From positions 1 through 22,349 of the IMG/VR virus record IMGVR_UViG_3300000553_000365: a stretch of 22,349 nucleotides of DNA; one strand, 5' to 3'. The position numbers and the translations under genes are program-made. The stretch's first letter is position 1; each line of letters opens with the position of its first letter. The stretch is from a virus. The notes beneath the pieces were generated by a model. The model was not told the origin of the DNA and made no database searches. It saw only the letters and a list, made by a program, of their open reading frames with translations. Shown here in pieces: positions 15,024-22,189 of the stretch.

Positions 15024-15997
15024 AGAAGGTATTTAGCAACATGTATGATATTGCACACATCTTTGCTAATGAACCAGGTAGAGATTGTAAGTTTGGTAAT
15101 GGGTTTGTAGAAAATGATGTTATATATAGTTATAATTATCACTTTCCTATAGCTAAAAGATATATAGATAAGAAAGGTAAGGTAACTATCTTCTTTACAT
15201 TAGATACTTATAGTAACACAACTGCAAAGCATATTAGAAATGTAAGTGCTGCTACTATACAGCTTGATAGACTGTATATGTATAATGTACCTAGATATGA
15301 TGAAACTAATCATGGTAATAACATTAGCTATTGGATAGGTAAGATAAAAGAGTGTCTACAAAAAGCATCTAAAGCAAGAGAAAATAAAAGTTGGATAATA
15401 TCTGAAGCACATGGTCATGTACAAAAGTTACAGAAGTACATGGAGTTCTTTAAACTTAAAGCAGATAAAGAAATAAAGAAAGTTGTAGCTGATGCTTTAG
15501 ATGATAAATGGCAGAGAGAAATAGAGGAGTACAACAAGAAGAAAGCAGAGAAAGAAGCTGATCCTTTTATAGAAGAGAAAAGGGAAAAAGCAAGGTTAGC
15601 AAGGGAAAAAGCTGAACTCAAGAAAAATGCAGAACAAATAGTAAAGTGGAGAAACTTTGAAGTTAATTCCCCTTACCTGGAAGTAAGTAAAAGAATGAGA
15701 TGGAGCAGTACATACAGAAACCTACCAGATCTTCTTAGATACGACCCTATGAAAGAAAGGGTGCAAACATCACAAAGAGTTGAGATACCGGTAGAAGCAG
15801 CTAAGAAATTCTACAGATACATACAGGTAATTCTTGCTAAAGGTGGATGTAACTCAGAAGAATGCTGTAACTATAAACTGCTTGATACGTACAATGTAAC
15901 AGAGATAACTGAGGAACATATCAAAGTGGGTTGTCACACCATTAAGATGGATGAGGTACATAACATGGCTAGAAGTCTTGAGTGGATTAACTGGTAA
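14993..15997 (+). CDS. Conserved phage protein with central charged helix
   Basis: 334-residue product starting 31 bases inside the upstream gene. The N-terminal 100 residues carry a pattern known from many phage proteins of unknown role: AHIFANEPGRDCKFGNG, VIYSYNYHFPIAKRY, FFTLDTYSNTTAKHI. A long charged helix spans about residues 165-215 (KKKAEKEADPFIEEKREKA). The C-terminal 80 residues include V-IP, CNYKLLDTYNV, and a VGCHTIKMDEV ending. Both ends match the same conserved family in my memory, so the gene looks complete. An alternative ATG exists at 15041. Confidence 0.74.
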   Translation: MGTETKTKRVKKVFSNMYDIAHIFANEPGRDCKFGNGFVENDVIYSYNYHFPIAKRYIDKKGKVTIFFTLDTYSNTTAKHIRNVSAATIQLDRLYMYNVPRYDETNHGNNISYWIGKIKECLQKASKARENKSWIISEAHGHVQKLQKYMEFFKLKADKEIKKVVADALDDKWQREIEEYNKKKAEKEADPFIEEKREKARLAREKAELKKNAEQIVKWRNFEVNSPYLEVSKRMRWSSTYRNLPDLLRYDPMKERVQTSQRVEIPVEAAKKFYRYIQVILAKGGCNSEECCNYKLLDTYNVTEITEEHIKVGCHTIKMDEVHNMARSLEWINW

Positions 15998-16010
15998 TCT
16001 GTTCAAAAAC

Positions 16011-16172
16011 TGACTGCTTATAAATTCTTTGAAACCTATACCCACAAAGGGTTTCAGACTAAAAACGTATACTACACTATATTGGTAGCACTACCTACCG
16101 CAAGAGTGTTTAGTACACCAATAGCCTGAAAACCAATACAGACAAGGGTTTCAAAGGATTTATAGTATGTCA
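16011..16172 (+). ncRNA. Candidate structured RNA or cruciform, 162 nt
   Basis: This is the centre of the 214-base non-coding stretch 15998-16211. The outer stem pairs 16018-16036 with 16147-16165 over 19 unbroken pairs (17 Watson-Crick, 2 G-T). After an internal loop TGAC (16011-16014) pairs with GTCA (16169-16172). Nested inside are 16050-16057 with 16126-16134 (8 bp, one bulge), 16080-16086 with 16117-16123 (7 bp) and 16087-16092 with 16105-16110 (6 bp), whose loop holds CGCAAG, a possible GNRA cap. There is no U-tract, so it is not a terminator. It could be a regulatory RNA, an origin, or a leader of the RepL-like gene. It does not match a class I recognise. Confidence 0.5.
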
Positions 16173-16176
16173 GAAA

Positions 16177-16213
16177 ATGTACAAAAATACAGAACATAAA
16201 TATGTACAAAAAT
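16177..16213 (+). repeat. Direct repeat at the start of the RepL-like gene
   Basis: ATGTACAAAAAT occurs twice, at 16177-16188 and 16202-16213, the second overlapping the start codon at 16212. A partial third copy (TTTGTACAAAAT) lies inside the gene near 16252. Spaced repeats over the start suggest an operator or a binding site of the encoded winged-helix protein. Confidence 0.45.
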
Positions 16214-16757
16214 GGATGAAAAGTTGGTTAATATAGAAGAATGTGGTAAATTTGTACAAAATCTGACAGAAATGAGTAGGAAATTACCACCAATAGATGA
16301 GAGTAAGTTAGTTACCAATCCTTTTGCACAAGAACTGATAGTAGAAGCTACTAAAGTAATGGATGAAGGGATCCTAATAAAAGATGAGGATGGTGTAATG
16401 CTACCTGCTCACCATTTTGTAGAAAGACAAAAAGCTACAAAGTTATACCACTATCCAGGAAGCAAGGAAAAAGCAATGGAGTTGTCATCTGGTGCACTTA
16501 GAATGCTTGTATACATGGCATACACAATGGAGGGATCTAAAGACTGGTTAAGGGTAACACCAGAGACATACCAAAAGAAGTCAGAGAAGGGTAGTAGAAA
16601 TACGTACAAAAGAGCTATTGATGAGTTGATAACACAGGGTTACATTACTCCCACTATTTACAAGTATACTTATTGGGTAAATCCAATACTAATGTTTGCC
16701 GGCAGTAGAATAAAAAAGTATCCTACTAAAGTAAAAGTTAAAAACATAAAAGATTAA
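16212..16757 (+). CDS. RepL-like winged-helix protein, possible replication initiator
   Basis: 181-residue product resembling the plasmid RepL family of replication initiators, also found in crAss-like phages. The C-terminal half (about residues 90-170) is a winged-helix layout: SSGALRMLVYMAYTM, a WLRVTPETYQKK segment, recognition helix NTYKRAIDELITQGYI, and a wing ending in YWVNPILMFAGSRIKKYP. The YWVNP(x)4-5AG-R end is typical of RepL-type proteins. The N-terminal 80 residues are helical and acidic. It follows the structured non-coding element, and an ATGTACAAAAAT repeat covers its start. It could equally be a transcription regulator; initiator is an inference. Confidence 0.65.
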   Translation: MDEKLVNIEECGKFVQNLTEMSRKLPPIDESKLVTNPFAQELIVEATKVMDEGILIKDEDGVMLPAHHFVERQKATKLYHYPGSKEKAMELSSGALRMLVYMAYTMEGSKDWLRVTPETYQKKSEKGSRNTYKRAIDELITQGYITPTIYKYTYWVNPILMFAGSRIKKYPTKVKVKNIKD

Positions 16758-16762
16758 AGCTA

Positions 16763-17029
16763 ATGATAAGCAATAAAAAGAAGTTAGCATTATTAGAACT
16801 CCCTGAAACAAAGGGAGTTCTATTTGATGCTTTAGTTACTTTTGTAGGAGAAGCAAGAGGTGAAGAAGTTGATGAGATACACCTGGCAAATATGGCAGAA
16901 GCTATAATGGTCTCTTTAAAGAGACAGTATCAACCTATAGTACAAAGTAATCCTAAGCAAATTGATCTTGAGGATAGCATAGAGGAAATAAAATCACACC
17001 CTGATTATGAAAAATATAAAGGATGGTAA
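16763..17029 (+). CDS. Small protein of unknown function
   Basis: 88-residue product, five bases after the RepL-like stop. It is helical: LLELPETKGVLFDALVTF, EIHLANMAEAIMVSLKRQ, LEDSIEEIKSHPDYEKY. An 11-bp hairpin (16794-16822) and a 16-bp palindrome (16910-16925) lie in its coding sequence. If the hairpin were a terminator, the true start could be ATG 16892, leaving 45 residues. I recognise no family. Confidence 0.58.
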   Translation: MISNKKKLALLELPETKGVLFDALVTFVGEARGEEVDEIHLANMAEAIMVSLKRQYQPIVQSNPKQIDLEDSIEEIKSHPDYEKYKGW

Positions 17030-17062
17030 AGAATTTACAAATGATAAATAGACTTAATTAAA

Positions 17063-17314
17063 ATGCAACAGAACAAAATAACAACAGCTATTGCTGTAGA
17101 GTATCTATCAAAAGCTCTGAAAGAAGACCCGGGATATTGGGAATCATGGAAAGCAAATATTGCAATGTGTATTTATGATCAATATGTAAAAGAGATACCA
17201 AAATCTTTAGAAGAAGTATCTCACTACGATATAATACAAATTGCAAACACAGGAGCAGATAACTTTCTTAAATTGTTAACAGCAGAAAAAACAACAGAGA
17301 GTGAGCAAAGCTAA
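17063..17314 (+). CDS. Small conserved phage protein of unknown function
   Basis: 83-residue product. Residues about 10-35 read AVEYLSKALKEDPGYWESWKANIAMCIYD, a pattern I recall from many phage proteins, in which A-xYL-xAL-xDP-YxWxWxxNIA is followed by an AANxxA-F-L segment; here that is IANTGADNFLKLL near the C-terminus. The role is unknown. It overlaps the next gene by 14 bases. Confidence 0.66.
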   Translation: MQQNKITTAIAVEYLSKALKEDPGYWESWKANIAMCIYDQYVKEIPKSLEEVSHYDIIQIANTGADNFLKLLTAEKTTESEQS

Positions 17315-17909
17315 AAAAGAACAGCAGTATTATAACGGAATACAAATTGATAGTATTGAGGAACAAATGGCTGTTATGTACTTTGAGGAGCTTATAGAAG
17401 CTGGATATGTAAAAAGTATAGAAAGAGCTGAGACATTTTTATTATCTGAAAAAGTGCAAAATAAATACACTCAGTTAGTAGAAATGAAAACAAAAATCAA
17501 ACAAGTTGAAAAGAATCAGGTACTTCTTGAAGAACATGTTTATACTCCTGAGTTTAAAGTTAATTGGACAGAAAAAGCATTGTATATTCTTATGACTAAC
17601 ATGGGACAATACAATACAAAAATTACCCAGCCTTTTATGGGAAACTATTCTGATTTAGATAATTTAACCTCTTACATAGAAGTAAAACCAAACTTTGATC
17701 ATCACAATATGACAAGGTTGTTTAAGATTAACCAAAAGTGGATGTATCAAGAGCACAGTAAATTTGTAAATCTGGTACAACCTCATAAACTTTTTGAGGA
17801 AACATTCACTCCAACTGCTTATTTAAAAACTGCTACCGGTAAGCAAAGAGTAATTCATTGGAAGGTGAGAACATTAGAAGAATATTTAGACACTTTAACA
17901 AATCAATAA
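17301..17909 (+). CDS. PD-(D/E)XK-like nuclease (DUF1064/Holliday-junction-resolvase-like)
   Basis: 202-residue product. The N-terminal part (YYNGIQIDSIEEQMAVMYFEELIEAGYVKSI) has the layout of DUF1064-type phage nucleases: a V-D-S-EE start followed by an alpha-helix and an I-x-L/V-x-x unit. P83-E84 (YTPEFKVNW) and E127-V-K129 (YIEVKP) fit the PE...ExK catalytic motif. It might resolve junctions or cut replication intermediates. The start is GTG 17301: the first downstream ATG would remove the conserved YNGIQIDS segment. Nuclease activity is inferred from motif spacing only. Confidence 0.55.
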   Translation: MSKAKKEQQYYNGIQIDSIEEQMAVMYFEELIEAGYVKSIERAETFLLSEKVQNKYTQLVEMKTKIKQVEKNQVLLEEHVYTPEFKVNWTEKALYILMTNMGQYNTKITQPFMGNYSDLDNLTSYIEVKPNFDHHNMTRLFKINQKWMYQEHSKFVNLVQPHKLFEETFTPTAYLKTATGKQRVIHWKVRTLEEYLDTLTNQ

Positions 17910-18289
17910 TGAAAAAACAGATAGCAGACATCAAAGCATTTCAAACAGCATTTGAATGCAATGTGCTCCCGGTACCAACAATGCCGGCAAAACCAATTCA
18001 ACATCTTCGTGAAAGACTACTACAAGAAGAGCTTGATGAATTAAAAGTAGCAAATATTGATGGTGATATTGTAGAAGTAGCAGATGCTTTGATTGATATC
18101 ATGTATGTACTGTTAGGTACGGCATGTGAATACGGTCTTATAGACAAAATGGAAGAGATGTGGGATCTGGTACACGCATCTAACATGAGTAAACTGGACG
18201 AGAATGGAAGACCTATTCGTAGGGAGGACGGTAAAATAATAAAGCCTCCTACTTATGTAAAGGTAGATCTTAAACCTCTTTTCTTATAA
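17909..18289 (+). CDS. MazG-like / PRA-PH-type NTP pyrophosphatase
   Basis: All-alpha pyrophosphatase that hydrolyses nucleotides such as dNTPs to monophosphates. I chose ATG 17909, sharing one base with the upstream stop, over an upstream in-frame ATG at 17858. The 126-residue product has the metal-binding helices EExxE at E40-E41-L-D-E44 and E56-V-A-D59-A-L-I-D63, with DIMYVLLGTACEYGL between helices. The C-terminal HASNMSKLDENGRP, GKIIKP and Y-K-VDL segments follow the pattern of phage homologues. All catalytic positions are present. It likely adjusts the nucleotide pool during phage growth. Confidence 0.85.
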   Translation: MKKQIADIKAFQTAFECNVLPVPTMPAKPIQHLRERLLQEELDELKVANIDGDIVEVADALIDIMYVLLGTACEYGLIDKMEEMWDLVHASNMSKLDENGRPIRREDGKIIKPPTYVKVDLKPLFL

Positions 18290-18349
18290 AGGTGGTAAAG
18301 TTATAGAATAGATATAGTGGAATAAGCCACTGGTAAGGCTTTGAGTACT

Positions 18350-18456
18350 AAATAACTATCTCTCAAAATAGTTAAAGGGTGTCTACAGAATAGTTAGGTA
18401 CATTCTTAACTATTTTCAGGGATAGTTATTTTATTTTTACCATCTCTCAAAATAGT
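18350..18456 (+). repeat. 26-bp inverted repeat with 15-nt iteron-like repeats, candidate origin or operator
   Basis: This is the core of the 255-base non-coding stretch 18290-18544. Arm 18350-18375 pairs with 18406-18431 across 26 positions with one C-C mismatch (18364/18417) and one G-T pair; the loop is 30 nt. ATCTCTCAAAATAGT occurs exactly twice as direct repeat (18358-18372 and 18442-18456), and an inverted copy with two changes lies in the 3' arm. The hexamer AACTAT or its complement occurs five times. Before it, small alternative hairpins (18316-18331 or 18324-18341) are visible. After it, TAGTACC occurs twice (about 18478 and 18516). It resembles iteron and inverted-repeat arrays at replication origins, or an autoregulated operator. 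Confidence 0.55.
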
Positions 18457-18544
18457 ACAAACATAAAAATAATAGTGTAGTACCGTAAATAAAATGTGCT
18501 AATAAGAATATAAATTAGTACCTTAGCGTAAAATATATACACTA

Positions 18545-19084
18545 ATGGACAGGAAACCGTTTTTAAAACAAATAAGAGTGGATAATGTAGATGCAATAAC
18601 TAAACATGGTGAACATTATACAGCACAAAAAAAGTTTCAAATAGTAGAGGAAGACAATGCTAAATTTTTACTGATGTTTCACCATATATCAGCATTCATG
18701 AATGGTTTAGATAGTCTTGTTGATGTTAAACTAATGAATTGGATATCTGACAATATGAATTACAATGACAGTATCATAATGCTAGATAAGTACTATAAAC
18801 AGAAAGCAGCAGAGTATGTAGGATTTAGCTATTCAGCAGTTGAAAAATCAATTAGTTCTTTAACAGCAAAAGGGTTTTTAGTTAAGCACAACTGCAAAAG
18901 ATGTGCAAGGTATCATGTAAACCCATCTTATATATGGTATGGAGATAAAGCTGTAAGAGATGGTAAATTAAAATTTGTATTGGAACTAATGCAATACCAA
19001 GATCTTCCAGATAGAGAACAAGAAATATTAGATGACATAGAAAGAGCATCTGAACATTACAAAAACCAACAAAAAAGTAAATAA
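18545..19084 (+). CDS. Second RepL-like winged-helix protein
   Basis: 179-residue product with a RepL-like winged-helix core at about residues 45-145: LLMFHHISAFM, a VDVKLMNWIS segment, a basic recognition helix region (YSAVEKSISSLTAKGFLVKH) and a wing ending RYHVNPSYIWYGDK. A pair of cysteines (CKRC) sits in the wing. It shares the wHTH layout and HVNP/WVNP-type end with the protein at 16212 but is otherwise divergent. It follows the inverted repeat/iteron region, which could be its binding site. It starts at ATG 18545 and its stop overlaps the next gene by one base (TAATG). A regulator of its own promoter is the alternative. Confidence 0.62.
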   Translation: MDRKPFLKQIRVDNVDAITKHGEHYTAQKKFQIVEEDNAKFLLMFHHISAFMNGLDSLVDVKLMNWISDNMNYNDSIIMLDKYYKQKAAEYVGFSYSAVEKSISSLTAKGFLVKHNCKRCARYHVNPSYIWYGDKAVRDGKLKFVLELMQYQDLPDREQEILDDIERASEHYKNQQKSK

Positions 19085-20169
19085 TGGAACTACAAGCAAG
19101 AGTAGAGAGTACACAGTTATCTGAGAAACAATATCGTGGTTTAAAAGATAGATTGTCATATAGTTCTATAAAGCTATTTGATAATGATAGAAAAAGATTT
19201 TTTCACGAAGCTATTCTTGGAGAACCAAGAAAAGAAACAGAATCAGCATCTACCTTGATGGGTAGTCTGGTGCATTGTTTATTGGCAGGGCAACCATTTG
19301 ATGAAAAATTTCATATGATCAGCGTGGTCGAACCTAAAGGTCAACTAAAAGAGTTGGTTGATGCATTGTTTAGACGTACTCTTAAAAGTATGGTTGATGG
19401 TGTAGTTACTGAGAAGTTTGAGATATTGTTTACAGATGCAGTGCAAGAAGTAAAGTATGATGTTACCGGTAAAGAAGTAGCATTTAAAGGCAAAGACCTT
19501 GATAAGATAGTAGGTATGTTTGAGGGTGATGCTGAGATTTATTATAAAGAGTTACTGCAGACTATAGGTAAATCAGTAGTAACTGTAAACCTTGTTACAA
19601 AAGCAGAGCAGATAGTACAAAAGCTACAGGGACATTCCTATACGTACCAGTATGCAAATGCTCGTAGTGCTCAAGGTATTGATGTATTTAATGAACTAAC
19701 TATTCTTTTCGAGATAGATAGTGTACCGTACAAGTCAATGCTTGACAAGGTAATTGTTAACCATGATGCAAAAACTATTGAATTACTTGACTGGAAGACA
19801 TCATGGGACAATGAGGAGCCACAAAGAGCATATCTGAAATTTGGATATTATCTGCAAGCTCCATTGTATGACTATGCATTAAGTCAATGGGCAAAAGAAC
19901 ATGGCCTGGAAAATTACACAATTGTACCAATGAAGTACATTTTCTGTGATACATCAGGTTTTGCTGATCCTGTAGTTCTTGGATTATCTCAAGATGATCT
20001 GATTGCCGGCTGGAATGGTTTCAAACTTAGGGGCTATGAATACAGAGGTTTGAAAGAGTTGATGAGTGACATTGCCTGGCACGTTGATACGGGCAATTGG
20101 GCAACTTCAAAGACAATTTATGATGCTAAAGGTTATATACAATTAGCATTAAATTACGAAGAGAAATAG
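19084..20169 (+). CDS. RecE-like/DUF3799 PD-(D/E)XK exonuclease
   Basis: 361-residue nuclease of the PDDEXK_1/DUF3799 group, which includes the RecE/exonuclease VIII-type phage enzymes. Motifs: LSYSSIKLF at the N-terminus, G60-S-L-V-H64 (motif I helix with metal-binding His), D221 in MLDKVIV and D236-W-K238 in ELLDWKTS, then YYLQAPLYDYAL, the Q-x(3)Y helix of the family. All catalytic residues are present. It probably makes 3' single-stranded ends for recombination with the neighbouring RecA. It starts on the upstream stop (TAATG) and ends at a TAG before a terminator. Confidence 0.82.
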   Translation: MELQARVESTQLSEKQYRGLKDRLSYSSIKLFDNDRKRFFHEAILGEPRKETESASTLMGSLVHCLLAGQPFDEKFHMISVVEPKGQLKELVDALFRRTLKSMVDGVVTEKFEILFTDAVQEVKYDVTGKEVAFKGKDLDKIVGMFEGDAEIYYKELLQTIGKSVVTVNLVTKAEQIVQKLQGHSYTYQYANARSAQGIDVFNELTILFEIDSVPYKSMLDKVIVNHDAKTIELLDWKTSWDNEEPQRAYLKFGYYLQAPLYDYALSQWAKEHGLENYTIVPMKYIFCDTSGFADPVVLGLSQDDLIAGWNGFKLRGYEYRGLKELMSDIAWHVDTGNWATSKTIYDAKGYIQLALNYEEK

Positions 20170-20186
20170 ATATTAAATAACTTGGA

Positions 20187-20230
20187 AAAAGGGACATTTT
20201 AAGGTAACTTAGATGTCCCTTTTAAATTTT
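20187..20230 (+). terminator. Rho-independent terminator before recA
   Basis: 11-bp stem AAAAGGGACAT (20187-20197) with ATGTCCCTTTT (20213-20223), extended inside by TAAG/CTTA with a GTAA tetraloop (20200-20211) and followed by T-rich AAATTTT. It ends the 18545-20169 transcript; recA starts eight bases after it. Confidence 0.82.
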
Positions 20231-20237
20231 AAAAACA

Positions 20238-21227
20238 ATGGCAAAAGCAACTAAGCAAGAAAATCCTGAACAGGATAAGTATGCAGAAACAATTAAAAAA
20301 TTAGAAGCTCGATATGGAATTGGGACTATCATTCATGGTAAAGATGTAAAAGAAGATCTTGAAGTAGTAACAACTGGTTCAATAAGTCTTGATATTGCTA
20401 CAGGTCTTGGTGGTAATCCAGTTGGTAAATTAATTGAGATATTTGGTCCAGAGAGTTCGGGAAAATCAACTTTATGTTTGCACATGACTTCAGGTTTTCA
20501 AAAATTAGATGGTGAGTGTTTATTAGTAGATTATGAACATTCATATGATAAAACATATGCTACGGCACTTGGTGTAGATGTAGATAGACTTACCATTATA
20601 CAGCCAGATTGTATGGAAGATGGTTATAATATCATTGAGACTTTGATTAGAACAGGTAAGGTAAGATTTGTAATTATTGATTCGCATACTGCAGGTTTAC
20701 CAAAAGTAGTTATTGCAGGTGAAGTAGGAGATGCAACAGTTGCTGCACAAGCTCGTATTAATAGTGTTGCACTTGGTAAAATTAAACCATTACTAAAACC
20801 AAACCGTTGTACAATGGTAGGTGTATCACAACTCAGATCTGCTATTGGTAGTCAACATGGTGGAGATAAGCCATCAGGTGGAAATGCATGGAAATTCTAT
20901 AGTGATATTCGTTATAAGGTATGGAAAAGTAATGACATAGAAAAAGAAATGAATAAAACTACAGTAGATGTTATAAAAAATAAATGTTCTTGCCCATTTG
21001 GTAAGGCTGAGTTCAATATCAACTGGGGTACCGGTGTAGATCGTCAAAAAGAACTAATTGACTTTGCATGTGAATTTGATCTTATAAAGGTAGGTGGTTC
21101 ATGGTTTACTGTAGGTGAAACTAAATTCCAAGGTATGGATAAAGTAAAACAGTTCTTAATAGATAATCCTGATTATGCTACAGATCTTGAAACACAAGTA
21201 ATGGAAAAAATAAAAGGAGGCAAGTAA
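20238..21227 (+). CDS. recA: RecA-like recombinase
   Basis: Strand-exchange recombinase. The 329-residue product has Walker A G70-P-E-S-S-G-K76-S-T, equivalent to GPESSGKTT of bacterial RecA, and a LLVDYEHSYD Walker B-like segment. VGVSQLRSAIG (L1) and SGGNAWKFYSDIRYKVWK (L2 region) match the conserved RecA DNA-binding loops. The usual acidic C-terminal tail is missing: the protein ends in a basic MEKIKGGK. Length fits phage RecA/UvsX. With the PD-(D/E)XK exonuclease upstream it forms a recombination pair. The TAA overlaps the next ATG. Confidence 0.92.
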   Translation: MAKATKQENPEQDKYAETIKKLEARYGIGTIIHGKDVKEDLEVVTTGSISLDIATGLGGNPVGKLIEIFGPESSGKSTLCLHMTSGFQKLDGECLLVDYEHSYDKTYATALGVDVDRLTIIQPDCMEDGYNIIETLIRTGKVRFVIIDSHTAGLPKVVIAGEVGDATVAAQARINSVALGKIKPLLKPNRCTMVGVSQLRSAIGSQHGGDKPSGGNAWKFYSDIRYKVWKSNDIEKEMNKTTVDVIKNKCSCPFGKAEFNINWGTGVDRQKELIDFACEFDLIKVGGSWFTVGETKFQGMDKVKQFLIDNPDYATDLETQVMEKIKGGK

Positions 21228-21670
21228 TGGCAGAAGAGCATGAGAAGAAAAAGAAGGAGTCAAGACTCAGTGGTCTCTATGCTCAACGACATAAATTGAA
21301 TGAAAGACTTGTGAAGTTGGGTAAGGACAAAGATAAAATCGAGTCTGAGATTAAGAATACAAATGAAAAGCTTGTAGGAGTTAACAAGGGCATAGAATAC
21401 CTTGAGGGAAGAGAGATTTTGTTGACAACTCACTTTATTGCCAGGTATACACAACGAATAGGACCGGCGACTGAAGATGAAATGAGAGAGCGTATTTTGA
21501 CCCCACAGCTTTTGAATATGATCCGTACACTGGGTAATGGCACGTATCCGGTAGAGGAATTTATGGTAAGAGTTGAGGATAATAAATTGATTACAATTTA
21601 TCGAAATGAGACAAAAGAAAATAAAACACAACGTACTAGAGTCAATATGAAAAAAATCAAGAAATGGTAG
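21227..21670 (+). CDS. Coiled-coil protein with C-terminal small domain
   Basis: 147-residue product. Residues about 10-65 are a charged coiled coil (AQRHKLNERLVKLGKDKDKIESEIKN). From about residue 68 there is a separate domain: LTTHFIARYTQRIGPATEDEMRERI, a VEEFMVRVEDNKLITIYRN beta unit and a basic end. The (A/F)xRYxQR(I/F)... LITIY(R) arrangement recalls small DUF4258/RelE-like folds, but this is only a resemblance. It shares its first base with the recA stop. The TAG stop is in frame with the next gene, with no other stop between them. Confidence 0.68.
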   Translation: MAEEHEKKKKESRLSGLYAQRHKLNERLVKLGKDKDKIESEIKNTNEKLVGVNKGIEYLEGREILLTTHFIARYTQRIGPATEDEMRERILTPQLLNMIRTLGNGTYPVEEFMVRVEDNKLITIYRNETKENKTQRTRVNMKKIKKW

Positions 21671-21688
21671 ACATTAATAAATCAAAAT

Positions 21689-22189
21689 ATGTATGAGTTT
21701 ACCGGAAAAATAATCAAAGTAACACCTATTGTAAATGTTACAGGTAAGTTTAAAGAAAAGTGCACATTTATTGTTGAAGACGGTACTAAGAAAATTGCAT
21801 TTGTTCTATTTGATGATTCAATTTACACAATTCTTAAACCTCTGGAAATAGGAGATCAAGTAAAAGTAACATTTAATGTAAAATCATTAGAGTTTTCTGG
21901 ATCATGGGTTACAAATTGTTATCCTATTAAAGTTGAGAAAATAACAAATAATTCTAATAGCAATAACAATAGTAGCAATAACAATTCAAATAATTGGAGA
22001 AGTAAAGCAAACGCAAAAAATGCCAGTTTAAAAAATCCTTACTTTCCATTATTTACCTCTAAAGAAGCAGGTAAAAGAATTTATAGAGAATTGTGTAAAA
22101 AACATCATCCTGATGTACCAGGTGGTAGTCATGAAAAAATGCAAGAAATTAATAAATATTATGACATGTTTAGTAAACTACACAAATGA
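21689..22189 (+). CDS. DUF3127 OB-fold fused to a J-domain
   Basis: 166-residue product with two domains. Residues 1-88 match DUF3127 (PF11325): YEFTGKIIKVTPI, KCTFIVEDG, GDQVKVTFNVKSLEF, a small OB-type nucleic-acid-binding fold common in Bacteroidota. A linker of mostly asparagine and serine covers about residues 89-115. Residues about 123-166 are a J-domain core: YRELCKKHHPDVPGGS with the HPD triad at 140-142 and EKMQEINKYYDMFSKL as the following helix. The J part is short, with helix I reduced. The HPD motif means it should stimulate DnaK ATPase, so it may recruit host chaperone to DNA complexes. This domain fusion is unfamiliar to me. Confidence 0.78.
   Translation: MYEFTGKIIKVTPIVNVTGKFKEKCTFIVEDGTKKIAFVLFDDSIYTILKPLEIGDQVKVTFNVKSLEFSGSWVTNCYPIKVEKITNNSNSNNNSSNNNSNNWRSKANAKNASLKNPYFPLFTSKEAGKRIYRELCKKHHPDVPGGSHEKMQEINKYYDMFSKLHK

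Noticed and set aside
16910-16925. 16-bp perfect palindrome GTCTCTTTAAAGAGAC
   Set aside because: It lies inside a coding frame, and one such palindrome is not surprising by chance in a sequence of this length.
21260-21631. 123-codon frame on the minus strand
   Set aside because: It lies entirely within a supported + strand gene and reads as a cysteine- and serine-rich shadow without domain features.
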